DNA from: Chromatiales bacterium
GTDB taxonomy: Bacteria > Pseudomonadota > Gammaproteobacteria > UBA6429
DNA: 64,000 nucleotides
Direction: 5' to 3'
Assembly (NCBI GenBank): GCA_027076405.1
Contig: JALTJN010000111.1
Location: forward strand, 13,788 to 77,787
Shown here: in pieces, positions 27,443 through 36,790 of the stretch
Position numbering within the stretch: position 1 is the stretch's first letter
Layout: every line of letters begins with the position of its first letter
Program-made: the position numbers and the translations under genes
The notes under the pieces: generated by a model
The model's database searches: none
What the model was told of the DNA's origin: nothing
What the model saw: the letters and a program-made list of their open reading frames with translations, nothing else

Positions 27443-28213
27443 CTAATTAAAAACTAATTTTTTAGTTAAGAAAAATATTGCCACTAAAATAACTGAACCC
27501 AGTATTTTATCCATTGTTTTAGCTGAAAACTTAAATGAACCCATATACGAACCTAAAGTACCACCCGCTAAGACAGCAATAATTAATGGAATATAACTGG
27601 TTACTTCAATGGAGTTGTATTGTAAGCGAGATAAAAGTCCGGCGAAGGAATTAAGCCAGATAAAAATTGCTCCACAGGCAGCCGCTTCTTTTTCTGTTCC
27701 CAAACCCAGAATTATAATTAATGGCACAAGATAAATGCCGCCACCTATACCTACAATACCGGCAATTAAACCGAGTAATGAACCGGCAAAAAGAGACAGT
27801 ATAATTTTTTCTTTTTGAGTAAAGTTAAAATTGAAAGAGATATGTTTCCAAAGATAGATGCGTGCAGCAACAAAAATAAGAGAAGATAAAAGTATCCAGT
27901 AAAATATTTCAGTAGGTAGTTTTAATGAACCACCAACATATGCCATGGGTATTGATGAAATTAAAAAAGGCAATATTAATTTAAATTTGGCATGTTTATT
28001 TCTTATAAAATTATAGCTGCCTACGGAAGTTACTAATACATTGAGTGATAAAGAAATAAGAGGGATGGCTAATGTGCTAATGCCAAATATTGCCATTAAT
28101 GCAGTATAGGAAGAACCTCCGCCAAGGCCAACAGATGAATAAGCAAAGGCAACAATAAAGAAAAGCGCAGCGAGAAAATAGGGTGATGTAAGAATGATAT
28201 CCATATTAAGCAT
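27443..28213 (-). CDS. TauE/SafE family (TSUP) membrane transporter
   Basis: A 256-residue permease with about eight spans and the two family motifs AYSSVGLGGGSSYTALM (near 24) and GIVGIGGGIYLVPLI (near 158). TSUP proteins export sulfite, sulfoacetate and similar anions. Its start overlaps the end of the glycosylase gene; ATG 28204 is an alternative start that avoids part of the overlap. Substrate cannot be deduced. Confidence 0.85.
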   Translation of the reverse strand: MLNMDIILTSPYFLAALFFIVAFAYSSVGLGGGSSYTALMAIFGISTLAIPLISLSLNVLVTSVGSYNFIRNKHAKFKLILPFLISSIPMAYVGGSLKLPTEIFYWILLSSLIFVAARIYLWKHISFNFNFTQKEKIILSLFAGSLLGLIAGIVGIGGGIYLVPLIIILGLGTEKEAAACGAIFIWLNSFAGLLSRLQYNSIEVTSYIPLIIAVLAGGTLGSYMGSFKFSAKTMDKILGSVILVAIFFLTKKLVFN

Positions 28214-28868
28214 TATTCAAGACTGTATAATCTATGCCTTCTTTATAATTTCTTTTAGTTAACGGATTGCTGCTACAGTATCTGGAAAATTCCAGATCAA
28301 TAAAACGGTAGAATAAATGTGCATCTCGATTCTGGTGGATGCCCAGCCGTGTTGTTTTAATTATTTTTTCGGGTTTTATATTAACATCTTCAATATAGAA
28401 ATTATTTTTATTAAATTGTTTTTTATCCCATTGTGTTACTTTTAAATCAAGCGCTTTACATAATAATGTTTGACCTGCACAGAGCTTTTCGATTTTTCTT
28501 ACCGAACCATCTTTCGCCGGATTAATGGCTTGCATGATTTGAATGTTGTTTTCAGGTGACATGCTATCTGTAAATGGGAATGCGGCCTTAATTAAAACAG
28601 CATCGCCTTTTTTACCGCAACTGATATTAAAAGAATCGTGGCCGCGTGCATAATACATATAAATAGTGCCTGCTGGCATAAACATGGCTTTACGTTTATC
28701 GGTATAGCCAAGAGAAGAGTGACTGGCTTTGTCATTTAAATAATAGGCTTCTGTTTCAATAATACGCGCCGCAAGCCAGTTATTTTTGTATTTGTGTCGA
28801 ATAATTTTACCTAGCAGGTCTTGCGCCACATGACAGGGATCTGCTGAAAAGAACGCTGTATTCAACAT
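28206..28868 (-). CDS. DNA-3-methyladenine glycosylase (AAG/MPG type)
   Basis: A 220-residue base-excision repair enzyme. Family motifs: AQDLLGKII, ARIIETEAYYLNDKASH (catalytic Glu), the MFMPAGTIYMYYARG block, and TTRLGIHQNRD. It removes alkylated purines. The usual length is about 200. It lies 3 bp after the hydroxyacid dehydrogenase gene in a same-strand run from glutathione reductase to the TauE-type permease. Confidence 0.92.
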   Translation of the reverse strand: MLNTAFFSADPCHVAQDLLGKIIRHKYKNNWLAARIIETEAYYLNDKASHSSLGYTDKRKAMFMPAGTIYMYYARGHDSFNISCGKKGDAVLIKAAFPFTDSMSPENNIQIMQAINPAKDGSVRKIEKLCAGQTLLCKALDLKVTQWDKKQFNKNNFYIEDVNIKPEKIIKTTRLGIHQNRDAHLFYRFIDLEFSRYCSSNPLTKRNYKEGIDYTVLNNA

Positions 28869-28871
28869 GAC

Positions 28872-29864
28872 TTAAATATGGCAACAGTGCAGGCACTGAG
28901 CATTATTTTCAAAGCGCTGTATGTTGTTTAATGTTGTTTCAGCAATACTGTTTAATGCCTGTTCAGTAAAAAAAGCCTGATGTCCGGTAATTAAAACATT
29001 GGGGAAGGAGAGCAGGCGCTCAAAAATATCGTCTGTAATAATTTGATCCGATAAATCGCGAAAAAATAAATTTTCTTCCTGTTCGTAAACATCAAGCCCG
29101 AGGTATCCAATGTGATTATTTTTCAAGCTATCAATCACCGCTAAAGTATCAATTACCGCACCGCGACTTGTGTTGATTAACATCACGCCTTTTTTCATAT
29201 CTTGTAGTGTGGAATGATTGATAAGGTGATGGGTGTCCGGTGTTAACGGGCAATGCAGGCTAATGACATTAGCTTGCTGGCATAAGGTTTTAAAATCAAC
29301 ATATTGCACACCCAGAGAAAGACATTCCTTATTCGCTACAGGATCATAAGCTAAAATGGTGCTGCCAAATCCGTTTAGTATTTTAGCAAGGGCGGTACCA
29401 ATTTTTCCTGTACCAATAATTCCGACCGTGGAATGATGAAGCTCAAAACCCAATAAGCCATTTAAAGAGAAATTACTTTCACGCACACGATTATAAGCAC
29501 GGTGAATATGCCGGCTTAATGACAAGATTAAACCAAGAGTATGTTCAGCAACTGATTCTGGTGAATATGCTGGCACCCGAACAACAGTAATGCCCAGCTT
29601 ATCTGCTGTAGCAACATCAATATTATTAAAACCGGCGCAGCGTAGCGCAATAAGCCGCACACCTTTGGCGTAAAGTTTTTCTAATACACTTGCATTAAGT
29701 TTGTCGTTCACAAAAACGCAAATGCAGCTGATATCTTTTACCAGTTCAACCGTTTCTTCATTCAGGGGATATTCATGAAAAATTAATTCATGTTGATAAG
29801 TTTTATTTACTTTTTCAAAAAAAGTGATGTCATAAGGCTGGCTACTAAAAAAACTGATTTGCAT
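28872..29864 (-). CDS. D-2-hydroxyacid dehydrogenase (D-lactate dehydrogenase-like)
   Basis: A 330-residue NAD enzyme of the LdhA type. The N-terminal half has LIALRCAGFNNID, the Rossmann motif is GIIGTGKIGTALAKIL, the catalytic Arg lies in NTSRGAVID, and the Glu/His pair in VYEQEE and GHQAF. The pattern fits fermentative D-lactate dehydrogenases, which interconvert pyruvate and D-lactate. Its ATG shares one base with the stop of the carbonic anhydrase gene (TAATG), so translation is coupled. Confidence 0.9.
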   Translation of the reverse strand: MQISFFSSQPYDITFFEKVNKTYQHELIFHEYPLNEETVELVKDISCICVFVNDKLNASVLEKLYAKGVRLIALRCAGFNNIDVATADKLGITVVRVPAYSPESVAEHTLGLILSLSRHIHRAYNRVRESNFSLNGLLGFELHHSTVGIIGTGKIGTALAKILNGFGSTILAYDPVANKECLSLGVQYVDFKTLCQQANVISLHCPLTPDTHHLINHSTLQDMKKGVMLINTSRGAVIDTLAVIDSLKNNHIGYLGLDVYEQEENLFFRDLSDQIITDDIFERLLSFPNVLITGHQAFFTEQALNSIAETTLNNIQRFENNAQCLHCCHI

Positions 29865-30388
29865 TACTTATGCTGATCTTTAAGCTTTGAATAATTGATA
29901 GCAGAGTATTCGATTGATTTAATTTCATCGTCCGTCAGCGCGCGTACTTTACGTGCCGGGCTTCCCATCCAGAGATAACCTGCTTCAAGGTGCTTGTTTG
30001 GCGTCACTAAAGATCCGGCACCAACGATGGTGTTTTGTTCAACGATAACACCGTCCATAATCGTTGCACCCATACCGATTAAGCAGGAGTCAGCAATCTG
30101 ACAGCCATGTAAAATTACGCGGTGGCCAACGGTGACATTATTGCCGACCTTTAAATCAAAACCACCGGGGTTATAAGGGCCATCATGGGTAACATGCAAG
30201 ACAGAGTTATCTTGTATATTTGTGTTATCGCCAATGCGAATACGGTTAACGTCACCACGAATAACCGTCATCGGCCAAATAGAGCAGTCTTTGCCAATTT
30301 TTACATCTCCCAATACCAATGCCGTTTCATCAACAAACGTGCTTGCATCAATATCGGGTTGATGGTTTTCAAAGTTACGTATAGCCAT
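29864..30388 (-). CDS. Gamma-class carbonic anhydrase-like protein (YrdA family)
   Basis: A 174-residue left-handed beta-helix protein with repeated hexapeptides (IGKDCSIWPMTVIRGDV, NTNIQDNSVLHVTHDG, VGHRVILHGC). Metal ligands His in VTHDG, VGHRV and LHGC are present, as in gamma carbonic anhydrases, although many YrdA-type proteins show little activity. It sits between glutathione reductase and the dehydrogenase in the same operon. Confidence 0.9.
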   Translation of the reverse strand: MAIRNFENHQPDIDASTFVDETALVLGDVKIGKDCSIWPMTVIRGDVNRIRIGDNTNIQDNSVLHVTHDGPYNPGGFDLKVGNNVTVGHRVILHGCQIADSCLIGMGATIMDGVIVEQNTIVGAGSLVTPNKHLEAGYLWMGSPARKVRALTDDEIKSIEYSAINYSKLKDQHK

Positions 30389-30399
30389 AGTTTTAAGTA

Positions 30400-31749
30400 T
30401 TATCGCATGGTGACCAATTCTTCAGAACTTGTCGGATGAATAGCAACAACATTATCAAAGTCTTTTTTGGTTGCGCCCATTTTTATGGCAACACCAAAAC
30501 CTTGCAACATTTCATCGGCACCTTTACCAATAATATGCAGACCAACTACTTTTTCATCGGCACCGACGCAAACGAGTTTCATTGCAGTTTGTTGTTTATG
30601 TTCTACCATGGCGTGATACATTGCGGTAAAGCTGGTTTGATAAACCTTTACGGCATCACCATGTTCTTTACGTGCCTGCTCTTCGGTTAATCCCATTGTA
30701 CCAATTGGAGGATGGCTAAACATCACGGTAGGAATATTGGTGTAGTCGAGTTTACGATCAGGCATGTTATTAAATAAACGGTCAGACAAACGACGCGCAG
30801 CATTAATGGCAACGGGTGTTAATTGTGCCTCACCAATGACATCACCCACGGCATAAATATTTTCAACGTTGGTTTCCTGAAATTCATTTGTCGGAATGTA
30901 ACCCTGTTCAGTCGAGTTAATACCAGCTGCATCTAAATTAAGTGGAGCAGTATTCGGTGCGCGACCAATCGCCCAGATAAGTGCATCGAGATTTTCCAGC
31001 ACGATACCACTTTGGCAATGTACAGTAAGCGTACCATCTTCATTTTTATTGATGCTTTCAACATTAATGCGGGTCATTAAATTCACCCCGGCATTCACCA
31101 TGTCTTCCATTAATGTTTCACGAAGCATGGAATCGAAACTACCCAGAAAATGCTCACGACGCAGCAACATGGAAACTTCACTGCCTAAACCATTTAATAC
31201 ACCGGCTAGTTCAACCGCAATATACCCGGCACCCACAACGGCAACACGTTTCGGTTGTTCTTGCAGGGCAAAAAAGCCATCAGAAGTAATACCGTGTTCA
31301 GCACCGGGAACGTCAGGAACAATAGGATAACCACCGGGAGAAATAACGATATGATCCGCGGTGTACTGTGTACCATCGACATCAATAGTTTTTGCATCGA
31401 TAAATTTTGCAGTGCCTTGCAGATAATCAATATTTGAATCTTTAAGGTAATTACCATACCAGTCAGTAATTCCTTTGATATAACCTTCTCGTGCTTCAAC
31501 CAGTTTTGCCCAGTTAAAGCCATTTACTTTTACGTCAAAACCGTAACCTTTTGCATCATCTAATGCACCTGCCACTTCCGAGGCAAACCACATCACTTTT
31601 TTTGGTACACAACCAATGTTGACACAGGTGCCACCGACGGTTTTGTTTTCAATCACTGCGGTTTTCTTGCCATATTCTGCTGCGCGTTCTGCTGCCGATA
31701 ATCCGCCGCTGCCGGCACCAATAGCTAAAAGATCATAATGTTGGCTCAT
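30400..31749 (-). CDS. gor: Glutathione-disulfide reductase
   Basis: A 449-residue flavoenzyme. FAD motif [17 protein letters not shown], redox disulfide Cys42-x4-Cys47 ([11 protein letters not shown]), NADPH motif [17 protein letters not shown], and the C-terminal catalytic [12 protein letters not shown]. It keeps glutathione reduced with NADPH. Start ATG 31749 fits the family; the 15 residues upstream do not. First gene of a run through carbonic anhydrase, dehydrogenase, glycosylase and TauE-type permease. Confidence 0.95.
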   Translation of the reverse strand: MSQHYDLLAIGAGSGGLSAAERAAEYGKKTAVIENKTVGGTCVNIGCVPKKVMWFASEVAGALDDAKGYGFDVKVNGFNWAKLVEAREGYIKGITDWYGNYLKDSNIDYLQGTAKFIDAKTIDVDGTQYTADHIVISPGGYPIVPDVPGAEHGITSDGFFALQEQPKRVAVVGAGYIAVELAGVLNGLGSEVSMLLRREHFLGSFDSMLRETLMEDMVNAGVNLMTRINVESINKNEDGTLTVHCQSGIVLENLDALIWAIGRAPNTAPLNLDAAGINSTEQGYIPTNEFQETNVENIYAVGDVIGEAQLTPVAINAARRLSDRLFNNMPDRKLDYTNIPTVMFSHPPIGTMGLTEEQARKEHGDAVKVYQTSFTAMYHAMVEHKQQTAMKLVCVGADEKVVGLHIIGKGADEMLQGFGVAIKMGATKKDFDNVVAIHPTSSEELVTMR

Positions 31750-31874
31750 AATATTCTCGTCATGTCGTCTGTAAGGTATGACCTGATAAATCATCAGGGT
31801 ATGTTTTGCTGTTACCTTATTATAAAGGAATGTAGAATCTTCGCCTCTATAAATTTAGTGACAAGGTGTAAAAA

Positions 31875-32204
31875 ATGGCGAATGATATTACTTTATCAGA
31901 TCAATTAATTGACAATTTGTACGGCGTAATTTGTCAGCATGATGAGTCTGCAAAACAAAACATGATGGTAGCACTACAGTATTTTGCTGCTGTTTCGGGA
32001 TATATGCTGGGAGATTACCCCGGTACAGACGAGGAACGTGAAGACCTCATTGAGCAACTGGCTGCATTTACCAAAAATGTTGCCGGTGATCGTGCTAATA
32101 GCCAGAAGCAACAAACTCAGGCTGAGCCACAAACACCACCGGCAGTGGCGGGTAAAAGTGTTGAGACGGATGATCCTGCAGTTGGAATATGGAAGCCGGA
32201 ATAA
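31875..32204 (+). CDS. Hypothetical acidic protein
   Basis: A 109-residue protein that I do not recognise. The first 75 residues are acidic and helical; the last 30 are rich in Gln, Pro and Thr and look disordered, ending in VGIWKPE. No signal peptide or membrane span. It lies 50 bp before the metallo-hydrolase gene on the same strand, with divergent gor on the other side. AAGGTG precedes the ATG by 8 bases. The good ribosome-binding site and lack of overlaps suggest it is real. Confidence 0.7.
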   Translation: MANDITLSDQLIDNLYGVICQHDESAKQNMMVALQYFAAVSGYMLGDYPGTDEEREDLIEQLAAFTKNVAGDRANSQKQQTQAEPQTPPAVAGKSVETDDPAVGIWKPE

Positions 32205-32253
32205 GCGGATTAGTGGTTTTTTAAGGTGATATGTTTGAAAACGAGATGGAGAA

Positions 32254-33189
32254 GTGACATTGATTAAACAAATGAGCTTTATTTTTGTATTGACCTGTTT
32301 ATTACAAACATCGGTTTTTTCAGCAGAAAATCAAACATTATCACTAAAAAAAGTGACTGATAACGTGTGGTCAATTGTCGGACCACTCAATAACCGGAAT
32401 AAGAAAAATCTGGGGAATAATGCCACTTTTGGCTTTGTTGTAACAAAAGCGGGGGTGGTATTAGTTGATTCCGGTGGTAGCTTTAAAGGAGCAAAAGCTA
32501 TCCATCACCTTATTCAATCTGTTACGAAAAAACCGGTTCGTTATGTGATTAATAGTGGCGGTCAGGATCATCGTTGGTTTGGTAATGATTATTTTAGTCG
32601 TCTTGGTGCAAAAATTATTTCCAGCGAAGCGGCAGATAAGGACCATAAAGCACGTTTAGCATCTCAGTGGTCGAGTCTTGAAACACGTATTGGCAAAAAA
32701 GGCATAAAAGGCACCAAAGAAAAATTTGCTGACATTACTTTTAAAGACAAATATAAGTTTGAATTAGGTGGTGTTAAATTTGAAATTTATCATCGCGGTC
32801 AGGCACATACACCGGGTGACAGTTTTATCTGGTTACCACAAAGTAAAGTCATGTTTAGCGGTGATATTGTGTATACCGAGCGCATGTTAAGCATAGGTGA
32901 GCATTCAAATAGTAAAAGCTGGTTACATGTTTTTAATAGTATGGCCGCGTTTCAGCCAAAATATTTAATTCCGGGTCATGGGTCTGCTACAACTTTAGAT
33001 AAGGCCATTAAAGATACCGGAAACTATTTATCTTTTTTACGTAACAGTATTTCTTTATTTATTGAAAGCGGTGGCGGTGCCTATGAAATTAGTCGAATCA
33101 ATCAATCGCGCTTTAAATATTTAAAAAATTATGATGCTTTAAGCGGAAGAAATGCATTGAAAGTGTATACCGAACTTGAGTGGGAATAA
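32254..33189 (+). CDS. Secreted metallo-beta-lactamase-fold protein with altered metal motif
   Basis: A 311-residue protein with a signal peptide (to about SVFS|AE). The MBL fold is evident from GFVVTKAGVVLVDSGG, GQAHTPGD (His), FSGDIVYTE (Asp) and IPGHG (His). The first metal motif, normally HxHxDH, reads SGGQDHRWFGND, so both leading histidines are replaced. The same GGQDHRW form may occur in a subfamily of proteobacterial MBL proteins, as far as I recall. Start is GTG 32254 or TTG 32260; the TTG has better spacing from GGAG. Role unknown. Confidence 0.8.
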   Translation: MTLIKQMSFIFVLTCLLQTSVFSAENQTLSLKKVTDNVWSIVGPLNNRNKKNLGNNATFGFVVTKAGVVLVDSGGSFKGAKAIHHLIQSVTKKPVRYVINSGGQDHRWFGNDYFSRLGAKIISSEAADKDHKARLASQWSSLETRIGKKGIKGTKEKFADITFKDKYKFELGGVKFEIYHRGQAHTPGDSFIWLPQSKVMFSGDIVYTERMLSIGEHSNSKSWLHVFNSMAAFQPKYLIPGHGSATTLDKAIKDTGNYLSFLRNSISLFIESGGGAYEISRINQSRFKYLKNYDALSGRNALKVYTELEWE

Positions 33190-33203
33190 TTATTGAATAA
33201 AAA

Positions 33204-33229
33204 AAAGGAAAGACAAATGTCTTTCCTTT
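33204..33229 (-). terminator. Intrinsic terminator of the copper-oxidase pair
   Basis: An 11-bp perfect stem (AAAGGAAAGAC at 33204-33214 with GTCTTTCCTTT at 33219-33229, loop AAAT). On the minus strand it is followed by a T run (the A run at 33199-33206), giving a classic terminator 38 bp after the stop of the downstream oxidase gene. It may also serve the convergent MBL gene. Confidence 0.8.
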
Positions 33230-33266
33230 CTATAGGTAGTGACTCTTTATAATTATTATTATATTT

Positions 33267-34301
33267 TTAAACGACAGTGATACTGGTACGCGTTGTTCCA
33301 AGCACTTCACCAGTTACCCAGTGAATAATGTCGGTTTCAATGACGTAAGTTCCTTCATCACCCGCTTTTGGTTCAAAGATAATATCATACCGTTCAGCTG
33401 AACCGGCACGAATTTCTGTGACTTTAACTGGTTTTGGTAAGGGGCGTCCATCAGAGGCGTAAATTGTTCCGGTTAAACCACCGAATCGTAGTTTTTGCGG
33501 ATGGTAACCAGCACAAATATAGCGTGCCAACAATGTTTGGCCAACCTGTACAGTTGCGGAGATAGGCGGTGTATTCATAGCCGAATCACCACTACCATCG
33601 ACACCGGTGATCACAAAGTAATCCGGGTTTAATTCATTTAGCCCAACATCGCCACCACAGGTTCCTGCGCTCCAGTCTAAGTTATGCCAGCTTGAATCAA
33701 TCTCATCGACAACCCAAAAGGCTTCAACATCATAAGTTGGACCACCCGAAAATAGCGTACCCGCTCCTTCAGGGGGGTCAACAATTAATGCACCGTACAT
33801 ACCCATCTCCGCATGTAATACGGTGTTTGTGTGGCAGTGATAGAAGTAGGTTCCGGCATGGGCGGGACGCCATTGGTAAGTGTACGTACCGTTAGAAACA
33901 TCCCATGTGATATGGCCGACACCGTCGGAATGGTCAGCAGGTTCAATACCATGGTGATGAATAGTGTGCATCCACATATTACCAACAGAGAGATTGGTAT
34001 GAACAATCTGACCTTCAGTGACACGCATTGCAGCAGAAGGGAATGTGGCTCCTCCACCCATTCCGCCACCGCCACCACTATCAGCAAAGCCCCACATGTT
34101 GATTGTATTACCATCGTCCATTGTTAGTGGAATTTGCATATCGATACTGCGGTTATAGGTAACATCAGGTGTTACTAAGCCGGGAGTGGCAGGTGCATTT
34201 GGATAAACGTAGCAAGCGTTATTCATTCCGCCACCGCCGCCACCGCCGCCACCCATGTGTCCCATTTTACGAGATTGATTTTCTGTAATATTTATTAGCA
34301 T
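33267..34301 (-). CDS. Multicopper oxidase-like protein B (T1 and half of the T2/T3 copper site)
   Basis: A 344-residue two-cupredoxin protein. It starts with a nine-glycine run (17-25). Domain 1 (about 45-180) has HTIHHHG (His112, 115-117), then HCH at 155-157, His163 and GMYG with Met168. This gives type 1 copper ligands (Cys156, His163, Met168) plus two His pairs of a type 2/3 site. Domain 2 lacks His-x-His motifs. No signal peptide is present, although GGGGGA precedes the ATG at good distance, so the start looks right. It lies 16 bp after protein A, whose domain 2 has the complementary His pairs. Substrate unknown. Confidence 0.8.
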   Translation of the reverse strand: MLINITENQSRKMGHMGGGGGGGGGMNNACYVYPNAPATPGLVTPDVTYNRSIDMQIPLTMDDGNTINMWGFADSGGGGGMGGGATFPSAAMRVTEGQIVHTNLSVGNMWMHTIHHHGIEPADHSDGVGHITWDVSNGTYTYQWRPAHAGTYFYHCHTNTVLHAEMGMYGALIVDPPEGAGTLFSGGPTYDVEAFWVVDEIDSSWHNLDWSAGTCGGDVGLNELNPDYFVITGVDGSGDSAMNTPPISATVQVGQTLLARYICAGYHPQKLRFGGLTGTIYASDGRPLPKPVKVTEIRAGSAERYDIIFEPKAGDEGTYVIETDIIHWVTGEVLGTTRTSITVV

Positions 34302-34317
34302 TATTTAGTCCCCCTTT

Positions 34318-35328
34318 TTATTCAAAGAAAATGTCAGTTAAAGCACCAAACATATACAGACCACCGCCTGCAGTTTGTGACATTTCTGTATGTAGATGCA
34401 TTGGATAGGTGCCTGTGGTAACAGGTGGCCATGCATCGGGTGGAGGATCAAAAGGATAAATCACATCAACTTTGCCGTTACCTTCAAGGTAAACACAATC
34501 TTTTTCCCAAACATCAGGTAGTACTCTACCGTGATCGGTTAACCATTCCATATGGTTACCATGGGTATGAACAGACTGCTGGCATTGTCCGGGGTTGATA
34601 ATACGTACTAATGTGCGGTCACCTACATGACCATGTAATGCGGAGCTTGGATCATGCATTGCATCAATAGCTGGATCACCAGAACCTTGTGATCCGGGTG
34701 GCCGAGCACTTAAACCATTAATGGTAAAGTAACGTGGGCTATATTTTGTGTTGGGAGTGTTGCCATTACGAATGGCATTATGCCAAACAGGATCGATATC
34801 ATGAAATACCCAGGCGTATTGCTGGACGTAAGTTGGGCTACCTGCATAAAGCTCATTACTACTGCCATTAGGCATAATAGCAAACATGCCATGCAGACCA
34901 CTTAAACGATTATAAGGTGCATTCTGTGCATCGTAGTACATATATGTACCAGCATTACTTGCGCTGAACTCAATTGTTTTTGTTTCGCCACCACGAATAC
35001 GGCCACTATCTACAACACCATCAATTTTAAAACTGTGACTTGAACCGAGAGTATTAATGATTGTTACTCGCACAGTATCGCCTTCTTGCACAATCATTTG
35101 TGCACCGGGAACGGTAAGATTACTGCTGCTTGGACTAAAGCCACGGAAATAGACATCAACACCATCAGGTTGAGTGATATAGCCTTCGGTAATGTAAAAA
35201 GTTTGTGAAATGGTTGCTGCTTCTGCGCGCGGAGTCCAACTAAACAGACCCGTACTTCCTAGTAGTGCGCTTGCTATCCCTGCACTGCTGAATTTAAGAA
35301 AATGTCGTCTATTCATTTCTTTTTTCAT
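34318..35328 (-). CDS. Tat-exported multicopper oxidase-like protein A (second half of the copper site)
   Basis: A 336-residue protein with a twin-arginine signal (NRRHFLKFSSAGIASALLG, cut near residue 37). It has two cupredoxin-like domains. Domain 1 (about 40-165) has lost nearly all copper ligands. Domain 2 keeps HTHGNH (His254, 256, 259) and MHLHTE (His311, 313), where the usual HCH cysteine is Leu, so there is no type 1 site. Alone it lacks a full active site; with protein B, encoded 16 bp downstream, the set would be complete. Expression unit is A then B, ending at the hairpin 33204-33229. Confidence 0.8.
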   Translation of the reverse strand: MKKEMNRRHFLKFSSAGIASALLGSTGLFSWTPRAEAATISQTFYITEGYITQPDGVDVYFRGFSPSSSNLTVPGAQMIVQEGDTVRVTIINTLGSSHSFKIDGVVDSGRIRGGETKTIEFSASNAGTYMYYDAQNAPYNRLSGLHGMFAIMPNGSSNELYAGSPTYVQQYAWVFHDIDPVWHNAIRNGNTPNTKYSPRYFTINGLSARPPGSQGSGDPAIDAMHDPSSALHGHVGDRTLVRIINPGQCQQSVHTHGNHMEWLTDHGRVLPDVWEKDCVYLEGNGKVDVIYPFDPPPDAWPPVTTGTYPMHLHTEMSQTAGGGLYMFGALTDIFFE

Positions 35329-35708
35329 AGTGCTACTCCAAAATTATAGTTAGGTGTGAGGGGGTGAATCTTCATTATTTTTATTTTTAGAACGCGCTTG
35401 AGTATGCATAAAACTTATAATGAAATAAATAACCTTGATAAGTATAATGGAATATTATTAAATTTTAATATACTTGCTAAGTCTATGATTTAGTTGGATG
35501 CATCTAATTTACTGATGCTTCTTATCGAAAATTTGAATATTAAAAATGATGGTTGTGATGTATATAAAAAAAGCGGGGTTGTTTGCAATGATTGTTGCAA
35601 AGTACCAGCGCTAAAATTTGGCGTGATATTATGCAATAGTCATATTTATAGAACGCGACAGTGACTTCTTACCTAAAAATGAATTTTCTATATAAACTAT
35701 TTTTATCA
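35329..35708. other. Intergenic region, no gene seen
   Basis: About 380 bp of AT-rich sequence between the oxidase pair and the kinase gene's stop. No frame or RNA gene recognised. It must hold the promoter of the oxidase operon; no clear operator could be picked out. Confidence 0.6.
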
Positions 35709-36701
35709 TTAAAGCTGAATTGAAGGAGCGTGTAGCCGCTCTATTTGTTCTCGCAGAGTAATCATTTGATCTTCCCAGTAACGCGGACTGTTAAACCAGG
35801 GGAAATGTAACGGAAAAGCAGGATCATCCCAACGGCGTGCCAGCCAGGCACTGTAATGCAGTAATCGCAAGGCGCGCAGAGCTTCAATCAGTGAAAGCTC
35901 TGCGGGGTCAAATTCAAAAAAAGTTTCATAACCTTCTAGCAGGTGGCGAAACTGAATGCTCATTTCATCATTTGTTCCGGAAAGTAACATCCATAAATCC
36001 TGAACCGCAGGTCCCATACGACAGTCGTCAAGATCAACAAAATGCGGTGAGTCATCACGCCAGAGTAAGTTTCCCGGATGGCAATCACCGTGTAAGCGAA
36101 TATTTCTCGGTAAAATGGCTTCAAAGCGATCGGCAACAAGCTGTAAGGTTTCTTCAGCTGCTTGTTGATAGTTAGTCCTTACTTCAGGCGAGATAAAGTC
36201 GTTATCCAGTAAATATTTTAGTGAGTCAAAACCAAAATTCTGTGCCGTTATTTTAGGACGATCGGCAAAAGGTCGGCTGGCACCCACGGCATGCATGCGG
36301 CCCAATACGCGACCGAGCTGCTTTAAGGTTTCAGCTTGCTCAAGTTCGGGCGTGCGACCACCCTGACGAGGAAAAACGGCAAAACGAAAATCATTAAATT
36401 CAAACAGTGTCTTAGCATTAATGGCCAGTGGTGCAACAATCGGGATATCTTGTTGTACCAGTTCATTAGAAAAATCATGCTCTTCCAGAATAGCGGCATC
36501 TGACCAACGATGTGGCCGGTAGAATTTGGCAATCACATAAGAGTCATCGTTAAGGTTGACCTGATAGACTCTGTTTTCATAGCTATTAAGGGCTAATAAG
36601 CTACCGCTTGGTTCAAACCCCACATTTTCCAGCGCATCAAGAATGCAGTCAGGCGTGAGCTGTTCATAAGGGTGTGAAATGCTGTTTTGATTACTGCTCA
36701 C
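35709..36701 (-). CDS. srkA: Stress response kinase A (SrkA/YihE family)
   Basis: A 330-residue cytoplasmic protein kinase of the aminoglycoside-phosphotransferase fold. The nucleotide lysine is in YVIAKFYRP, the catalytic loop is RLHGDCHPGNLLW, and the metal-binding FVDLDDCRMGP follows. In E. coli SrkA protects against envelope and antibiotic stress. Length matches. It is divergent from prlC with about 90 bp between them. Confidence 0.93.
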   Translation of the reverse strand: MSSNQNSISHPYEQLTPDCILDALENVGFEPSGSLLALNSYENRVYQVNLNDDSYVIAKFYRPHRWSDAAILEEHDFSNELVQQDIPIVAPLAINAKTLFEFNDFRFAVFPRQGGRTPELEQAETLKQLGRVLGRMHAVGASRPFADRPKITAQNFGFDSLKYLLDNDFISPEVRTNYQQAAEETLQLVADRFEAILPRNIRLHGDCHPGNLLWRDDSPHFVDLDDCRMGPAVQDLWMLLSGTNDEMSIQFRHLLEGYETFFEFDPAELSLIEALRALRLLHYSAWLARRWDDPAFPLHFPWFNSPRYWEDQMITLREQIERLHAPSIQL

Positions 36702-36790
36702 AATTTAAATTATTCCTTTGTCTCTTGGCATGGTAAATTAGTCTTTTATATAAAGCATTGTACGCGAACAGTATCAGGAATTAGTATTAA

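Noticed and set aside
33785..34127. Open frames on both strands inside the copper oxidase gene
   Set aside because: They are side effects of the Gly/His-rich composition; the minus-strand frame with copper motifs is clearly the gene.
34230..34256. Glycine-codon repeat as a tandem-repeat switch
   Set aside because: Units are codons of three bases, so length change keeps the frame; no on/off effect is expected.
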